From assembly GCA_010672785.1 (NCBI GenBank), contig JAAHFX010000009.1:90516-154515 (forward strand): a stretch of DNA of 64,000 nucleotides, written 5' to 3'. The first letter of the stretch is position 1, and the number at the start of each line of letters is the position of its first letter. A program made the position numbers and the translations under genes. This stretch comes from Sphaerospermopsis sp. SIO1G1. Lineage in GTDB: Bacteria; Cyanobacteriota; Cyanobacteriia; Cyanobacteriales; Nostocaceae. The notes under the pieces were generated by a model, which made no database searches, had not been told where the DNA came from, and was given only the letters and a program-made list of their open reading frames with translations. Shown in pieces: positions 1 to 7,804 of this stretch.

Positions 1-526
1 CAGATAAAGTTTGTGGATTTGATAATATTTCAACTTCTTGATTTTGACGATATATTTCTACTTGTTTAGTTTTAGGATTAATCAACCAACCTAATAGCAA
101 ACCATTGCTAATATATTCTCGCATTTTGGCTTGGGTTTCTGCTAAATCATCACTTTCAGAAACTAATTCAATCACAAAATCAGGACACAGAGGTAAAAAC
201 TTTTTCCTTTGTTCTGGTGTGAGTATATTCCATTTGGCAATTTTTATCCAGGAGACATCAGGAGAGCGGGTAGCACCATTTGGTAATTTGAAACCGGTGG
301 AAGAATCAAATGCTTTTCCTAATTTATGTTTGCGATTCCAAAACCAAATTTGTCCACCTATTTCTAAATTTCTTTCTCCTGTTTCTCCTCCCGTTGGTGA
401 CATAACAATTAATTCTCCCTGATGTGATAATTCTAAACGTAAATCTTTGTTTGCAGCGACTATTTTTACAAATTCATCATCTGTAAATTGTAATGCTTGG
501 GGGATTTGTAAGGTTACAGAAGTCAT
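1..526 (-). CDS. Uma2 family PD-(D/E)XK nuclease-like protein (3' end beyond window)
   Basis: Reading leftwards from an ATG, about 175 codons stay open to the window edge, so the C-terminus is missing only because the window ends. The protein is nearly identical to the next gene upstream, its tandem duplicate. It carries the Uma2/DUF820 hallmarks: an N-terminal ELIVMSPTGGETG stretch, a SPDVSW segment holding the first acidic residue, and FVIELVSESD holding the second. Uma2 proteins have the PD-(D/E)XK nuclease fold and are greatly expanded in cyanobacteria; their cellular role is unknown. Around residues 48-62 this copy reads RNLEIGGQIWFWNR, which resembles typical family members more closely than its twin does. 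A weak AAGG ribosome site precedes the ATG. Confidence 0.8.
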   Translation of the reverse strand, partial: MTSVTLQIPQALQFTDDEFVKIVAANKDLRLELSHQGELIVMSPTGGETGERNLEIGGQIWFWNRKHKLGKAFDSSTGFKLPNGATRSPDVSWIKIAKWNILTPEQRKKFLPLCPDFVIELVSESDDLAETQAKMREYISNGLLLGWLINPKTKQVEIYRQNQEVEILSNPQTLS

Positions 527-710
527 GATTCTTACCTTTTAAATATACGTTATTATATCTCAGTAGGTTGGGTTGACGACAGGAAACCCAACATTTATCG
601 GTGAGTATTTAGGTTTTATTTTTTTCTCGCAAAGACGCTAAGGAGCAAAGTTCGCAAAGTAAGAGAAAGATATCATCAAATTATCTGCGTCCATCTGCGT
701 TCATCTGCGT

Positions 711-1286
711 TCAAAAAATAGGTTGTAAATCTAAAATAAACCCTGGTAAAACATCTTCCTCAGATAAAGTTTGTGGATTTGATAATATTTCAACTTCTTG
801 ATTTTGACGATATATTTCTACTTGTTTAGTTTTAGGATTAATCAACCAACCTAATAGCAAACCATTGCTAATATATTCTCGCATTTTGGCTTGGGTTTCT
901 GCTAAATCATCACTTTCAGAAACTAATTCAATCACAAAATCAGGACACAGAGGTAAAAACTTTTTCCTTTGTTCTGGTGTGAGTATATTCCATTTGGCAA
1001 TTTTTATCCAGGAGACATCAGGAGAGCGGGTAGCACCATTTGGTAATTTGAAACCGGTGGAAGAATCAAATGCTTTTCCTAATTTATGTTTGCGATTCCA
1101 AATTCCTAAATCCAGATACATTTCAAAATTACGATTTCCGGTTTCTCCTCCAGTTGGTGACATAACAATTAATTCTCCCTGATGTGATAATTCTAAACGT
1201 AAATCTTTGTTAGCAGCGACTATTTCTACAAATTCATCATCTGTAAATTGTAATGCTTGGGGGATTTGTAAGGTTACAGAAGTCAT
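711..1286 (-). CDS. Uma2 family PD-(D/E)XK nuclease-like protein, complete copy
   Basis: A 191-residue protein with the Uma2/DUF820 pattern: MSPTGGETGNRN near the N-terminus, SPDVSWI mid-protein and FVIELVSESDDLAE, which supply the acidic residues of a PD-(D/E)XK fold; the C-terminal part (GWLINPKTKQVEIYR) is the usual beta-hairpin end. The DNA target and role are unknown for the family. The ATG is preceded by AAGGTAAGAATC. It is the complete member of a tandem pair, differing from its twin mainly in residues 50-62 (FEMYLDLGIWNR here), a patch that looks exchanged or scrambled and may affect folding. The gene ends in tandem copies of a decamer (ATCTGCGTTC) also seen elsewhere in the window. 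Confidence 0.85.
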   Translation of the reverse strand: MTSVTLQIPQALQFTDDEFVEIVAANKDLRLELSHQGELIVMSPTGGETGNRNFEMYLDLGIWNRKHKLGKAFDSSTGFKLPNGATRSPDVSWIKIAKWNILTPEQRKKFLPLCPDFVIELVSESDDLAETQAKMREYISNGLLLGWLINPKTKQVEIYRQNQEVEILSNPQTLSEEDVLPGFILDLQPIF

Positions 1287-1468
1287 GATTCTTACCTTTT
1301 AAATATACGTTATTATATCTCAGTAGGTTGGGTTGAGGATAGGAAACCCAACATTTAATTTATCGGTGAGTATTTAGGTTTTATTTTTTTCTCGCAAAGA
1401 CGCTAAGGAGCAAAGTTCGCAAAGGATTTTTGAATATTTCCCTTGCTCCCTGCTCCCTACTTGCAAGT

Positions 1469-2455
1469 CTATTTAATATTTGCTTCCCATCGTTTTGCAC
1501 CTGTAGCTCGACGAATATCACGCCAAATTTGGGTAGCAGCTAAAGCTCCATCAGCAGCAGCAATTACTACTTGATTAAGTCCTACTTTTAAATCTCCAAT
1601 TGCAAAGATGCGGGGGTGAGAAGTTCTTGCCATTTTGTCGGTGACAATGTTATTTCCTTGAAATTCTAAGTTAATTCCTTTCAGATAATCTGCATGATAT
1701 TTTGAACCCATAGAAATCAGTCCTGCATCTAAGTTTACTATCTCTCCATCTGCTAATTTTACTCCTGTCATTTGATGTTTTTCCCCAACAAATTGATTAA
1801 TTGATTTCTCGACTAAAAGATATCCATGCTCTTTCAGTTTTTGGCGAAATTCATCACTAACATCAAATAAACCTTGGGTAAATAAGGTGATATAAGGTGT
1901 AAACCAACCTAAACTAAAAGCAACTTCTAAACTACCTTCACTATTACCGAAAACACCTACTCTTTGATCAGCCATTTCATAGCCATCACAAATTAAACAA
2001 ACGTGCATATTGTACCCAGCATAGTCAAATACATTTTTCATATTTTCTAACTCTGGTAAATAGTCAATAATACCACTACCAGCAATCACATATTTAGTCC
2101 GAAATGTTTGATAGGTACTATTTTGTCGGCCAATTTTCACTTTAACAGCAAAGGTTTCTCCTTCATCAATTACTTCTTCTACAAAAGCATTGAGGAAATC
2201 TCCACCTAAAGATACATAATCTTCTTTTCCTTGTTTGAGTAATTTTCGTCCAGGAGTATCTGTGGGTAAACCAACATAATTATGTAATTCTTGCATCCAT
2301 GAAGAACGTGCTTTACCTTTGTCAATAATTAAACTGGAAAGGAGATAACGTTGCAAATAAATTCCCGCCGAAAGTCCACCCGCACCACCACCAACAACGA
2401 TAACATCATAGACATGATCAACTCGTTCGGAAAGATTTTCTGTAGTTAGTTTCAT
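1469..2455 (-). CDS. Thioredoxin-reductase-like FAD/NAD(P)-dependent oxidoreductase
   Basis: A 328-residue flavoprotein. The N-terminal FAD-binding Rossmann motif is GGGAGGLSAG (about residues 22-31). Mid-protein there is a CLIC pair followed by DGYE, at the place of the redox-active CATCDG of bacterial thioredoxin reductases. The NAD(P)-site motif is atypical (GNSEGSLEVAF), and the C-terminal IFAIGDL is the second FAD motif. It probably shuttles electrons from NAD(P)H through FAD to a disulfide, but the partner is unknown; it is not a standard TrxB. An AAGGAG site precedes the ATG. It is the last gene of a co-directional cluster with GST, hydrolase, PPOX, SDR and TetR genes, which suggests a role in redox or xenobiotic stress. 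Confidence 0.8.
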   Translation of the reverse strand: MKLTTENLSERVDHVYDVIVVGGGAGGLSAGIYLQRYLLSSLIIDKGKARSSWMQELHNYVGLPTDTPGRKLLKQGKEDYVSLGGDFLNAFVEEVIDEGETFAVKVKIGRQNSTYQTFRTKYVIAGSGIIDYLPELENMKNVFDYAGYNMHVCLICDGYEMADQRVGVFGNSEGSLEVAFSLGWFTPYITLFTQGLFDVSDEFRQKLKEHGYLLVEKSINQFVGEKHQMTGVKLADGEIVNLDAGLISMGSKYHADYLKGINLEFQGNNIVTDKMARTSHPRIFAIGDLKVGLNQVVIAAADGALAATQIWRDIRRATGAKRWEANIK

Positions 2456-2505
2456 GGTTTTTACTCCTTGCTTTAATTATCACTATTTACACTAGTGAGA
2501 CAGTT

Positions 2506-3114
2506 TTATAATCCTTTTAAAGCCATTCCTGCTTTTACTGCTGGACGCTGTTTCATGGTTTCTTTCCAACGTTGAATTTGAGGATAATCATCTAATGTTA
2601 TTTTCAAGTATTTGTAAGCTCCAATCCAAGGAAATGTGGCAATATCAGCAATTGAATATTCCCCAGCAATATATTCTTGATTTTGCAATTGTTTTTCTAA
2701 AACTCCTAGTAATCTCAGTGTTTCTTTTTCATAACGATTGATAGCATAGTTCACTTCTTCCGGGGCTGAATTTCTAAAATGACCTAATTGTCCAAACATA
2801 GGACCAACACTTGCCATTTGGAACATTAACCATTCTATTACTTGAGAGCGTTGTTTTGGATTTTCAGGTAATAGTTTTCCAGTCTTTTCTGCTAAATAAA
2901 TCAGCATTGCACCTGATTCAAATACTGTGATATCTGTTTCTCGATCAACCATTGCTGGAATTTTACTATTGGGGTTGATGGCAATAAATTCAGGAGTGAA
3001 TTGTTCTCCTTTGGTAATATCAACTTTATGTAAAGTGTAAGGAAGTCCTACTTCTTCTAACATAATCGCTGGTTTTTTACCATTGGGAGTAGTATAAGTG
3101 TAAAGATCGATCAT
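2506..3114 (-). CDS. Glutathione S-transferase, Nu-class type (YfcG/YghU-like)
   Basis: A 202-residue GST. The N-terminal thioredoxin-fold domain (residues 1-80) begins DLYTYTTPNGKKPAIMLEE; the TPNGKK signature is that of Nu-class enzymes such as E. coli YfcG, which bind two glutathiones or glutathione disulfide and have disulfide-bond reductase activity. NSKIPAMVD provides the conserved cis-proline, and FESGAMLIYLAE the glutathione gamma-glutamyl contact. The helical C-terminal domain contains the usual SIADIATFPW motif. It lies about 50 bp upstream of the thioredoxin-reductase-like gene with a Shine-Dalgarno AGGAAA before the ATG. Disulfide reductase activity is inferred from class membership. 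Confidence 0.88.
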   Translation of the reverse strand: MIDLYTYTTPNGKKPAIMLEEVGLPYTLHKVDITKGEQFTPEFIAINPNSKIPAMVDRETDITVFESGAMLIYLAEKTGKLLPENPKQRSQVIEWLMFQMASVGPMFGQLGHFRNSAPEEVNYAINRYEKETLRLLGVLEKQLQNQEYIAGEYSIADIATFPWIGAYKYLKITLDDYPQIQRWKETMKQRPAVKAGMALKGL

Positions 3115-3202
3115 GATATTTTCCTCAGAAATTAATTAACGTACGATTATTCATGGGTTGGTGCGTTACAAACTCCGTTCTAACACACCCTACAATAGCT
3201 AA

Positions 3203-4075
3203 CTATTTAGCAACACTACGATCAACAAACTCTCTGATTTTAGTAGAGATAAATTCTAATTCCTCCTCTAAAGCAAAATGTCCAGTATCTAAAATGTGGA
3301 AATCAATATTATTCAGGTCTTTTTGATATGGATATGCTCCTTCTGCGGGGAAAATATAATCCCCTTTACCCCACACTACCAGAGTTGGTGGTTGATATTT
3401 ACGGAAATATTCTTGCCATTGGGGATATAATGGGGGATTTGTACCATAGCTATAAAATAGCTCTAATTGAATTTCTTGATTACCAGGACGATCTAATAAA
3501 TATTGATCATGAAACCAGTTATCTGGAGAAATTGTTTCCACATTTCGTACACCATTAGTATACTGCCATTTTGTTGCTTCTAAGGTTAAAAAGTTTTCTT
3601 TCAAAAATTGGGAAGTTTCTGGACTTTTATCTTGCCAATATGCTTTTAATGGAGTCCAAAACTCCCGTAAACCTTCTTCATAAGCGTTACCATTTTGCAC
3701 AATTAAACCCAATACTTGCTCTGGATATTTGGTTGCTAAACGATAACCAATTGGTGCGCCATAATCCATTAAATAGAGGAAATATTTCTGCAAATTAAGC
3801 TGATTTACTAACTTCTCAATGATGTCGCTTAAATTGTCAAAACTATACTCAAATTCATCTACTTTCGGCATGGAACTTGCTCCAAAACCAGGATAATCTG
3901 GTGCAATGAGATGAAATTTATCTGCTAGTGTGGGAATCAGATTACGGAACATATGAGAAGAGGTAGGGAAACCATGTAGTAATAAAATTGTGGGGTTATT
4001 TTTATCTCCTGCTTCTCGATAGAAAATCTCTAATCCATCAATTGTAATTGTTTTGTGAAATACTGTGTTAGTCAT
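3203..4075 (-). CDS. Alpha/beta hydrolase, epoxide hydrolase / haloalkane dehalogenase-like
   Basis: A 290-residue alpha/beta hydrolase. LLLHGFPTSSHMFR supplies the oxyanion HG(F)P motif, DYPGFGASSMP the following strand-loop, and YLMDYGAPIG the nucleophile elbow with Asp in the nucleophile position, which separates epoxide hydrolases and haloalkane dehalogenases from serine esterases. The catalytic histidine is in TGHFALEEE near the C-terminus. Substrate cannot be predicted. An excellent AGGAGAC ribosome site stands 6 bp before the ATG. Member of the TetR-associated detoxification cluster. A fragment of a dispersed repeat (TGGTGCGTTAC, CTAACACACCCTAC) lies between it and the GST gene. Confidence 0.85.
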   Translation of the reverse strand: MTNTVFHKTITIDGLEIFYREAGDKNNPTILLLHGFPTSSHMFRNLIPTLADKFHLIAPDYPGFGASSMPKVDEFEYSFDNLSDIIEKLVNQLNLQKYFLYLMDYGAPIGYRLATKYPEQVLGLIVQNGNAYEEGLREFWTPLKAYWQDKSPETSQFLKENFLTLEATKWQYTNGVRNVETISPDNWFHDQYLLDRPGNQEIQLELFYSYGTNPPLYPQWQEYFRKYQPPTLVVWGKGDYIFPAEGAYPYQKDLNNIDFHILDTGHFALEEELEFISTKIREFVDRSVAK

Positions 4076-4130
4076 GATCTTGTCTCCTATTTTTTGAGTT
4101 ATTGTTTCTTGATTATTGAATTAATCAAAG

Positions 4131-4213
4131 CTTACGATTGAGATTGCTTTTCTACGTCGCAATGGCGAAGATTTAAATTTGAATTTTCTGCATTTTGTCG
4201 CAATGACAAATAT
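4131..4213. repeat. Dispersed repeat with GATTGCTT and GTCGCAATG halves
   Basis: The gap between the hydrolase and PPOX genes holds GAGATTGCTTTTCTACGTCG followed by a second GTCGCAATGACAAAT. Closely related sequences occur near 6577-6730 and 35055-35090, there enclosed by GCGTAAGTCCT-type ends. Probably non-coding repeat debris. Confidence 0.5.
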
Positions 4214-4231
4214 TTCAATCTTGCTTAATTC

Positions 4232-4837
4232 TTAGGAATTAGAAAGTTCAGCTAACTTAGTTTCCAATTCTTGAATCCGAGCATTAAGAGGTGTAATCAT
4301 TTCCGCTACTTCTGCTTCTGAATAACGAACAGGAATGTGTTGAGGACAATTCCAATCCAATGCTTCCACCTGAATTATGATTACCCTTTCTGGTTCAGCA
4401 GCATAATTAACATCCATTAATTGATTAATCAATTCTGGGTTATTATCTATTACCTGAGCGCGTCCCCAAATTTTCAATCTGCGACGATGACGATAGTCCA
4501 TTAAAAAGAGAAAAACACGGTCATTATCAGACAAATTACCAACACTTAAATACTGCAAATTACCCTTAAAATCTGCAAACCCTAAAGTCTTTTGATCCAG
4601 AACTTTCAAAAATCCTTTTGCACCTCCCCGAAACTGTACATAAGGCCAACCATCACTATTTCCCGTTCCCATATAAAAACTATCTCTTGCAGCAATAAAA
4701 TCTATTTCCTTTGCTGTCAAAATGTCTTCAGAAACGCCATGTTTGAGAAAACTTTCGTAAATTGAACGAGAACCATAGCGACTTTGTACTTCCTTAACTC
4801 CATCAGTAAAAGCTATGTTAGTAAACTGTCTGGCCAT
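4232..4837 (-). CDS. Pyridoxamine 5'-phosphate oxidase (PPOX) family flavin-binding protein
   Basis: A 201-residue protein of the FMN-binding split-barrel (PPOX) family. Recognisable parts are DFIAARDSFYMGTGNSDGWPYVQFRGG (read here as DSFYMGTGNSDG then WPYVQFRGG), the DNDRVFLFLMDYRHRRRLKIWG core and the C-terminal CPQHIPVRY. The family includes FMN- and F420-dependent reductases/oxidases; the RHRRRLKIWGRA segment is typical of the stress-associated subgroup. The last 30 residues (NARIQELETKLAEL) form a short coiled coil, suggesting dimerisation. AAGGAG precedes the ATG. It sits between the SDR and the hydrolase in the TetR-linked cluster. The specific reaction is unknown. Confidence 0.82.
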   Translation of the reverse strand: MARQFTNIAFTDGVKEVQSRYGSRSIYESFLKHGVSEDILTAKEIDFIAARDSFYMGTGNSDGWPYVQFRGGAKGFLKVLDQKTLGFADFKGNLQYLSVGNLSDNDRVFLFLMDYRHRRRLKIWGRAQVIDNNPELINQLMDVNYAAEPERVIIIQVEALDWNCPQHIPVRYSEAEVAEMITPLNARIQELETKLAELSNS

Positions 4838-4990
4838 TGCTTTCTCCTTAATTTTAAAACATTGCCAAATTCAATTAATTGAAAAATACTAAACTCTTAC
4901 TCTCTGCGTCTCTGCGTCTCTGCGTGCAAAAAACATATCTTAGCAGAGGTATTTTCAGAAACACCTCTATCTCTGCAATCAATTGATACC

Positions 4991-5767
4991 TCAAGCTGCT
5001 TGACGACCAGCAGTAACTCCACCATCAATGGGTAAAATAGCACCAGTAATCCAACTTGCGCGATCGCTCGCTAAATAAAGTATTGCCTCCACCACATCTT
5101 GAGGTTGCCCATTTCTTCCCAGAGGATGGAAGCTATTAAAGCTAGGTAATACCTCTTGCACCTGTTCCGCAGACAGAAATGTGTTGTATACTGGAGTCTC
5201 TACCACTGCGGGAGCGACCGTATTAATACGGATATTTTGGCTGGCAAATTCAATCGCTAAGTTACGAGTGAGAGCATGAACCCCAGCTTTAGCGGCTGAA
5301 TATGCACTAGATGGTGTTGCACCGATAGCTTGAGTTGCCCACATTGAACCCACATTCACTATTGCGCCTTTACCCTTTTTCAACATCTCTGGAATAGCGA
5401 TTTGAGCAGGGAAGAAGCTACCTTTGAGGATGATATTGATATAACGATCAAAGTCCGCTTCCGTATGTTCTAAAAAGGGAGTGGGTTTGAAAATTCCGGC
5501 ATTGTTAATTAAAATATCAACTCCATCAAATCTTTCCACCGCAGTCTGCACAAGCTTTTCAGCAGTTGCAACTTCCCCAATGTCACCTGCGACAATTGCT
5601 ATTCTTTCCCCTGAAGGATCGAGTTCCTGTGCTGTAGCAGATAATACTTCCTGACGACGGCCATTAATAACGACTTTTGCTCCCTGTGCTAAGAAAGCTC
5701 TAGCAACTTCCTTACCAATACCTGTACCACCACCAGTAATTAAAACTACTTGATTTGTAAATTCCAT
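4991..5767 (-). CDS. Short-chain dehydrogenase/reductase (SDR family)
   Basis: A 258-residue classical SDR: the nucleotide-binding TGGGTGIG near residue 11, NNAG near residue 88, and the catalytic YSAAK (Tyr/Lys) near residue 157 with an upstream serine (NVGSMWA). GRR after the second strand suggests NADP(H). LPIDGGVTAG is the normal C-terminus. Substrate unknown. AAGGAG precedes the ATG. It lies immediately downstream of the tetR-family gene (57 bp), the arrangement expected for a regulator-controlled oxidoreductase. After its stop, an AGAGGT/ACCTCT hairpin (4945-4968) followed on the minus strand by a short T run could attenuate transcription into the next gene. Confidence 0.88.
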   Translation of the reverse strand: MEFTNQVVLITGGGTGIGKEVARAFLAQGAKVVINGRRQEVLSATAQELDPSGERIAIVAGDIGEVATAEKLVQTAVERFDGVDILINNAGIFKPTPFLEHTEADFDRYINIILKGSFFPAQIAIPEMLKKGKGAIVNVGSMWATQAIGATPSSAYSAAKAGVHALTRNLAIEFASQNIRINTVAPAVVETPVYNTFLSAEQVQEVLPSFNSFHPLGRNGQPQDVVEAILYLASDRASWITGAILPIDGGVTAGRQAA

Positions 5768-5791
5768 GATTCTTTTCTCCTTTTTTATTTA

Positions 5792-5807
5792 TCTTCTAGT
5801 AGGCAGG
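5792..5807. promoter_or_regulatory. Possible TetR operator half-site between SDR and tetR genes
   Basis: TCTTCTAGTAGG here matches 10 of 12 positions of TCTACTACTAGG upstream of the tetR gene. Both lie immediately 5' of a gene of the cluster. Inferred only from the shared motif; weak. Confidence 0.3.
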
Positions 5808-5824
5808 TAAATGAATAAAAAAAA

Positions 5825-6403
5825 TTATCCTTTGACAACCTGAATCAACTGCTCAACCATCTCTCGAAATTGAGCTACACCCCCATCTGCACGGGTAACC
5901 AGTATTCCCCCTTCTAACATTGAGAATATCACCATAGCCATTGATTCGACTTGTCCAGGAAATTTAAATTCCCCAGTTTCTCTACCTTGTTGAAGTAGTT
6001 GCACTAACCGAGTTTGGTTATCCCGGTAAAATTTCAACACTTGTTCATTGGAAGAAGAATTAAGTGTTTTCAATTCTGCTCCTAGCATTCCATACAGACA
6101 AGCTTTGTCTTGGTTTCCACTGCTGAGAGTCGCTATAAACAAGTCACAATAACGACGCAGTTTGATTTCTGGCGATTCGGGGGAATCGAGGATCACATCA
6201 AATAACCGAAAGAAGTAGGAACTAAATCTATCTAGTAAGGCTACTACCAAATTGTCTTTGGATGGAAAATGGTAATGGATACTAGCTTTGCGGATACCTA
6301 CAGCAGTGCTGATGTCAGCATAGCTCATGGCATTTAATCCTACCCTTTGAATCAGTTCTTGAGCGGTGTCAAGGATTTGAGTTCGGGTGTCTTTTGCTGT
6401 CAT
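5825..6403 (-). CDS. TetR/AcrR family transcriptional regulator
   Basis: A 192-residue regulator. The first 50 residues form the TetR helix-turn-helix domain: TRTQILDTAQELIQRVG, then SYADISTAVGIRKASIHYHF with the signature recognition-helix ending KASIHYHFPSKD. The remaining helical domain (residues 60-190) is a ligand-binding/dimerisation domain of the TetR_C type seen in regulators of stress-response oxidoreductases. It is the first gene of the six-gene minus-strand cluster and probably represses itself and the SDR gene downstream until a small ligand binds. Effector unknown. Confidence 0.9.
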   Translation of the reverse strand: MTAKDTRTQILDTAQELIQRVGLNAMSYADISTAVGIRKASIHYHFPSKDNLVVALLDRFSSYFFRLFDVILDSPESPEIKLRRYCDLFIATLSSGNQDKACLYGMLGAELKTLNSSSNEQVLKFYRDNQTRLVQLLQQGRETGEFKFPGQVESMAMVIFSMLEGGILVTRADGGVAQFREMVEQLIQVVKG

Positions 6404-6411
6404 GAATCTAA

Positions 6412-6427
6412 TCTACTACTAGGTAGA
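6412..6427. promoter_or_regulatory. Possible TetR operator upstream of tetR
   Basis: TCTACTACTAGGTAGA is an inverted repeat (TCTAC, 6-bp spacer, GTAGA) ending 8 bp upstream of the tetR start codon. It shares a CCTAsTAGwAGA box with the gap before the SDR gene. Typical place and form of an autoregulatory TetR operator; not tested. Confidence 0.4.
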
Positions 6428-6576
6428 GAGGTTTGTCAAGTGGGTGGGGAAAATTTTTTTAGGAGGGAGTACGGGAGGGGAAGCAGGGTGCAGGGTTGTT
6501 TGATTAACTAGTGAGCGATTGGTTAACAGACTTAACCTTGATAAAAACAGAACTTACGGAAAATTAATCTACTTCA

Positions 6577-6772
6577 AATAGTGTCATTGCGACGAAAGGA
6601 AGCAATCTCAAACCCCAACCATTAATACGACTTACGCAAAAGTCACGTCATTGCGTCATTACGAGCGACAGCGACGTAATCGCAAAAATCCTGGGATTGC
6701 TTCCCTACACTGCGTTTCAGTCGCAATGACAAATCTTCGTTGCGTAAGTCCTGATTAAAATGCGTAAGTCCT
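6577..6772. repeat. Dispersed inverted-repeat element with ACTTACGCA / TGCGTAAGT ends
   Basis: The gap 6428-6772 carries no gene. From 6627 an ACGACTTACGCAAAA end faces a TGCGTAAGTCCT end at 6752; a second TGCGTAAGTCCT follows 8 bp on, ending at 6772. The core holds GGATTGCTTCCCTACACTGC and CAGTCGCAATGAC, a motif also present at 4131 and 35055, and a reverse-oriented relative lies just outside at 6582-6605. This is the same end sequence as the elements at 34175, 42652, 49146 and 54294 but with a different core. Confidence 0.7.
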
Positions 6773-7156
6773 AAAAAAATTATTGCAGAAGTTAGTTATC
6801 TTCCTTGGGTGTCATTAGCATATATTACTTTTTATTATTCAATTTTCGGGTTTTTAGTCGGGTCTAGTGCTATTGCTAGTGCTATTGCTAGTTTTTATTG
6901 TTTATTAATTACAATAATCTTAGGTTTAAAATATGGTTTTTCTGGTGTTGCAGTTGGTGTTGTAACATGGGTTTTATGCATTCTCTTAATCCTTGCTTAC
7001 TTTCATACAAAGAAAAAGCTAGAACGAAAATCAATAGGTGAATGGAAACAGTTTTTCATTTTTGCAGGTACATCATTATTAGGAGTATTTTTAGGTTGGT
7101 TAGGTTATCAAATCTTCCCTCAATTACATCCTGATGTTTGGTTATCGTTAAATTAG
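6773..7156 (+). pseudogene. C-terminal remnant of a polytopic membrane protein (possibly a polysaccharide flippase)
   Basis: An open frame runs from the exact end of the upstream repeat element to a stop, with no proper start: the first possible initiation codon (GTG at 6809) has no ribosome site and reading is open back to the repeat edge. The 115-128 residues contain three hydrophobic segments separated by a basic loop (HTKKKLERKS) and end PQLHPDVWLSLN. The pattern resembles the last helices of Wzx/polysaccharide-biosynthesis flippases (YGFSGVAVGVV), but this is only a resemblance. Most likely the surviving 3' end of a larger gene cut by the repeat. Confidence 0.55.
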
Positions 7157-7261
7157 GATTTTGATGATCGTATGTTGTGGTAAATTCACATTATTTAAAT
7201 CTGGTAAAATTGAGAATTTGGGGATATTGGGTGGTACTGAAGTATAGGATTTGTATATCAA

Positions 7262-7553
7262 TTAAACTCGATTAACCCAATAATCAGGACGACGTTGAAG
7301 GTGCATAATAGCAATAATTAAAATTATATCATCTTGTACTGCATAAACTATTCCATAGGGAAAACTAACCACTCGACAACGTCTAGTATTTTTAGATAAT
7401 TGAGTCCATGCTTCTGGAAATTTTATAATTCTTTGAATACTTTGTTCAACTTCTTCAAGAAAAGCATCTCCCATTTCCCGATTAATATTATCATAGAAAG
7501 CAACAGCATCATCTAAATTCCTGTTTAGCATCAGGATGAAACTCAAACGTCAT
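7262..7553 (-). pseudogene. RelE/ParE family toxin, frameshifted near its N-terminus
   Basis: From the ATG 2 bp after the antitoxin stop, the frame reads MTFEFHPDAKQEF and then hits TGA. The next frame continues with LDDAVAFYDNINREMGDAFLEEVEQSIQRI and the complete remainder of a ParE-like toxin, ending RRPDYWVNR. MTFEFHPDAK followed by EL-DAV-FY is the normal family beginning, so a single extra T in the GAATTTA region explains the break. Removing it would give a toxin of about 96 residues. A TTG at 7546 is in the downstream frame and could in principle start a protein with an altered N-terminus. Probably an inactivated toxin kept next to an intact antitoxin, unless it is a sequencing error. 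Confidence 0.7.
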
Positions 7554-7555
7554 TA

Positions 7556-7783
7556 TTAACCCCTATTCCGTAAATCTCTTAATACTTGTTCACCAGGAAT
7601 TAAATTCACTTCCCCTTGTTCAATATCTGCAAGTCTTTGTTCTGCTAATTCTCCCCAAACAGCATCCATTTCCATTTTATTTTGAGGATCAAGACTTTTA
7701 AATAAATGTTCAGCTAACATTGCTCTTAAACCGGGAGGTAAAGATAAAGCAGTATTAAAAACTTGATCGTAAGTGTTAATCAT
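7556..7783 (-). CDS. Addiction-module antitoxin (Unstab_antitox type)
   Basis: About 75 residues starting MINTYDQVFNTALSLPPG; the RAMLAEHLFKSLD segment and the C-terminal tail with VWGELAEQRLADIEQGE are characteristic of the small antitoxin family paired with ParE/RelE toxins in cyanobacteria. I chose this ATG because homologues begin at the helix; a longer in-frame start exists at 7804. The stop is 2 bp before the toxin ATG, so the pair is translationally coupled. The usual role is to bind the toxin and the shared promoter; here the toxin reading frame is broken. Confidence 0.78.
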   Translation of the reverse strand: MINTYDQVFNTALSLPPGLRAMLAEHLFKSLDPQNKMEMDAVWGELAEQRLADIEQGEVNLIPGEQVLRDLRNRG

Positions 7784-7804
7784 ATTTTCGCAACTGAAAA
7801 ACAA

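Larger units (their letters stand above)
1..1424. repeat. Tandem duplication, unit about 760 bp, carrying one Uma2 gene each
   Basis: Bases 1 to about 658 match bases 761 to about 1424 almost letter for letter, covering the gene and roughly 130 bp of its 5' flank (including an AGTAGGTTGGGTTGA motif and CTCGCAAAGACGCTAAGG). Differences are few: a short insertion in the flank of the second copy, a handful of substitutions, and one block of about 40 bp inside the gene (341-380 against 1101-1140) where the copies are largely dissimilar though equal in length. The first unit may extend beyond the window. Confidence 0.9.

Noticed and set aside
6809..7156. Complete small membrane protein starting at GTG
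   Set aside because: No ribosome site, open upstream to the element edge, and reads like the C-terminal end of a larger protein.
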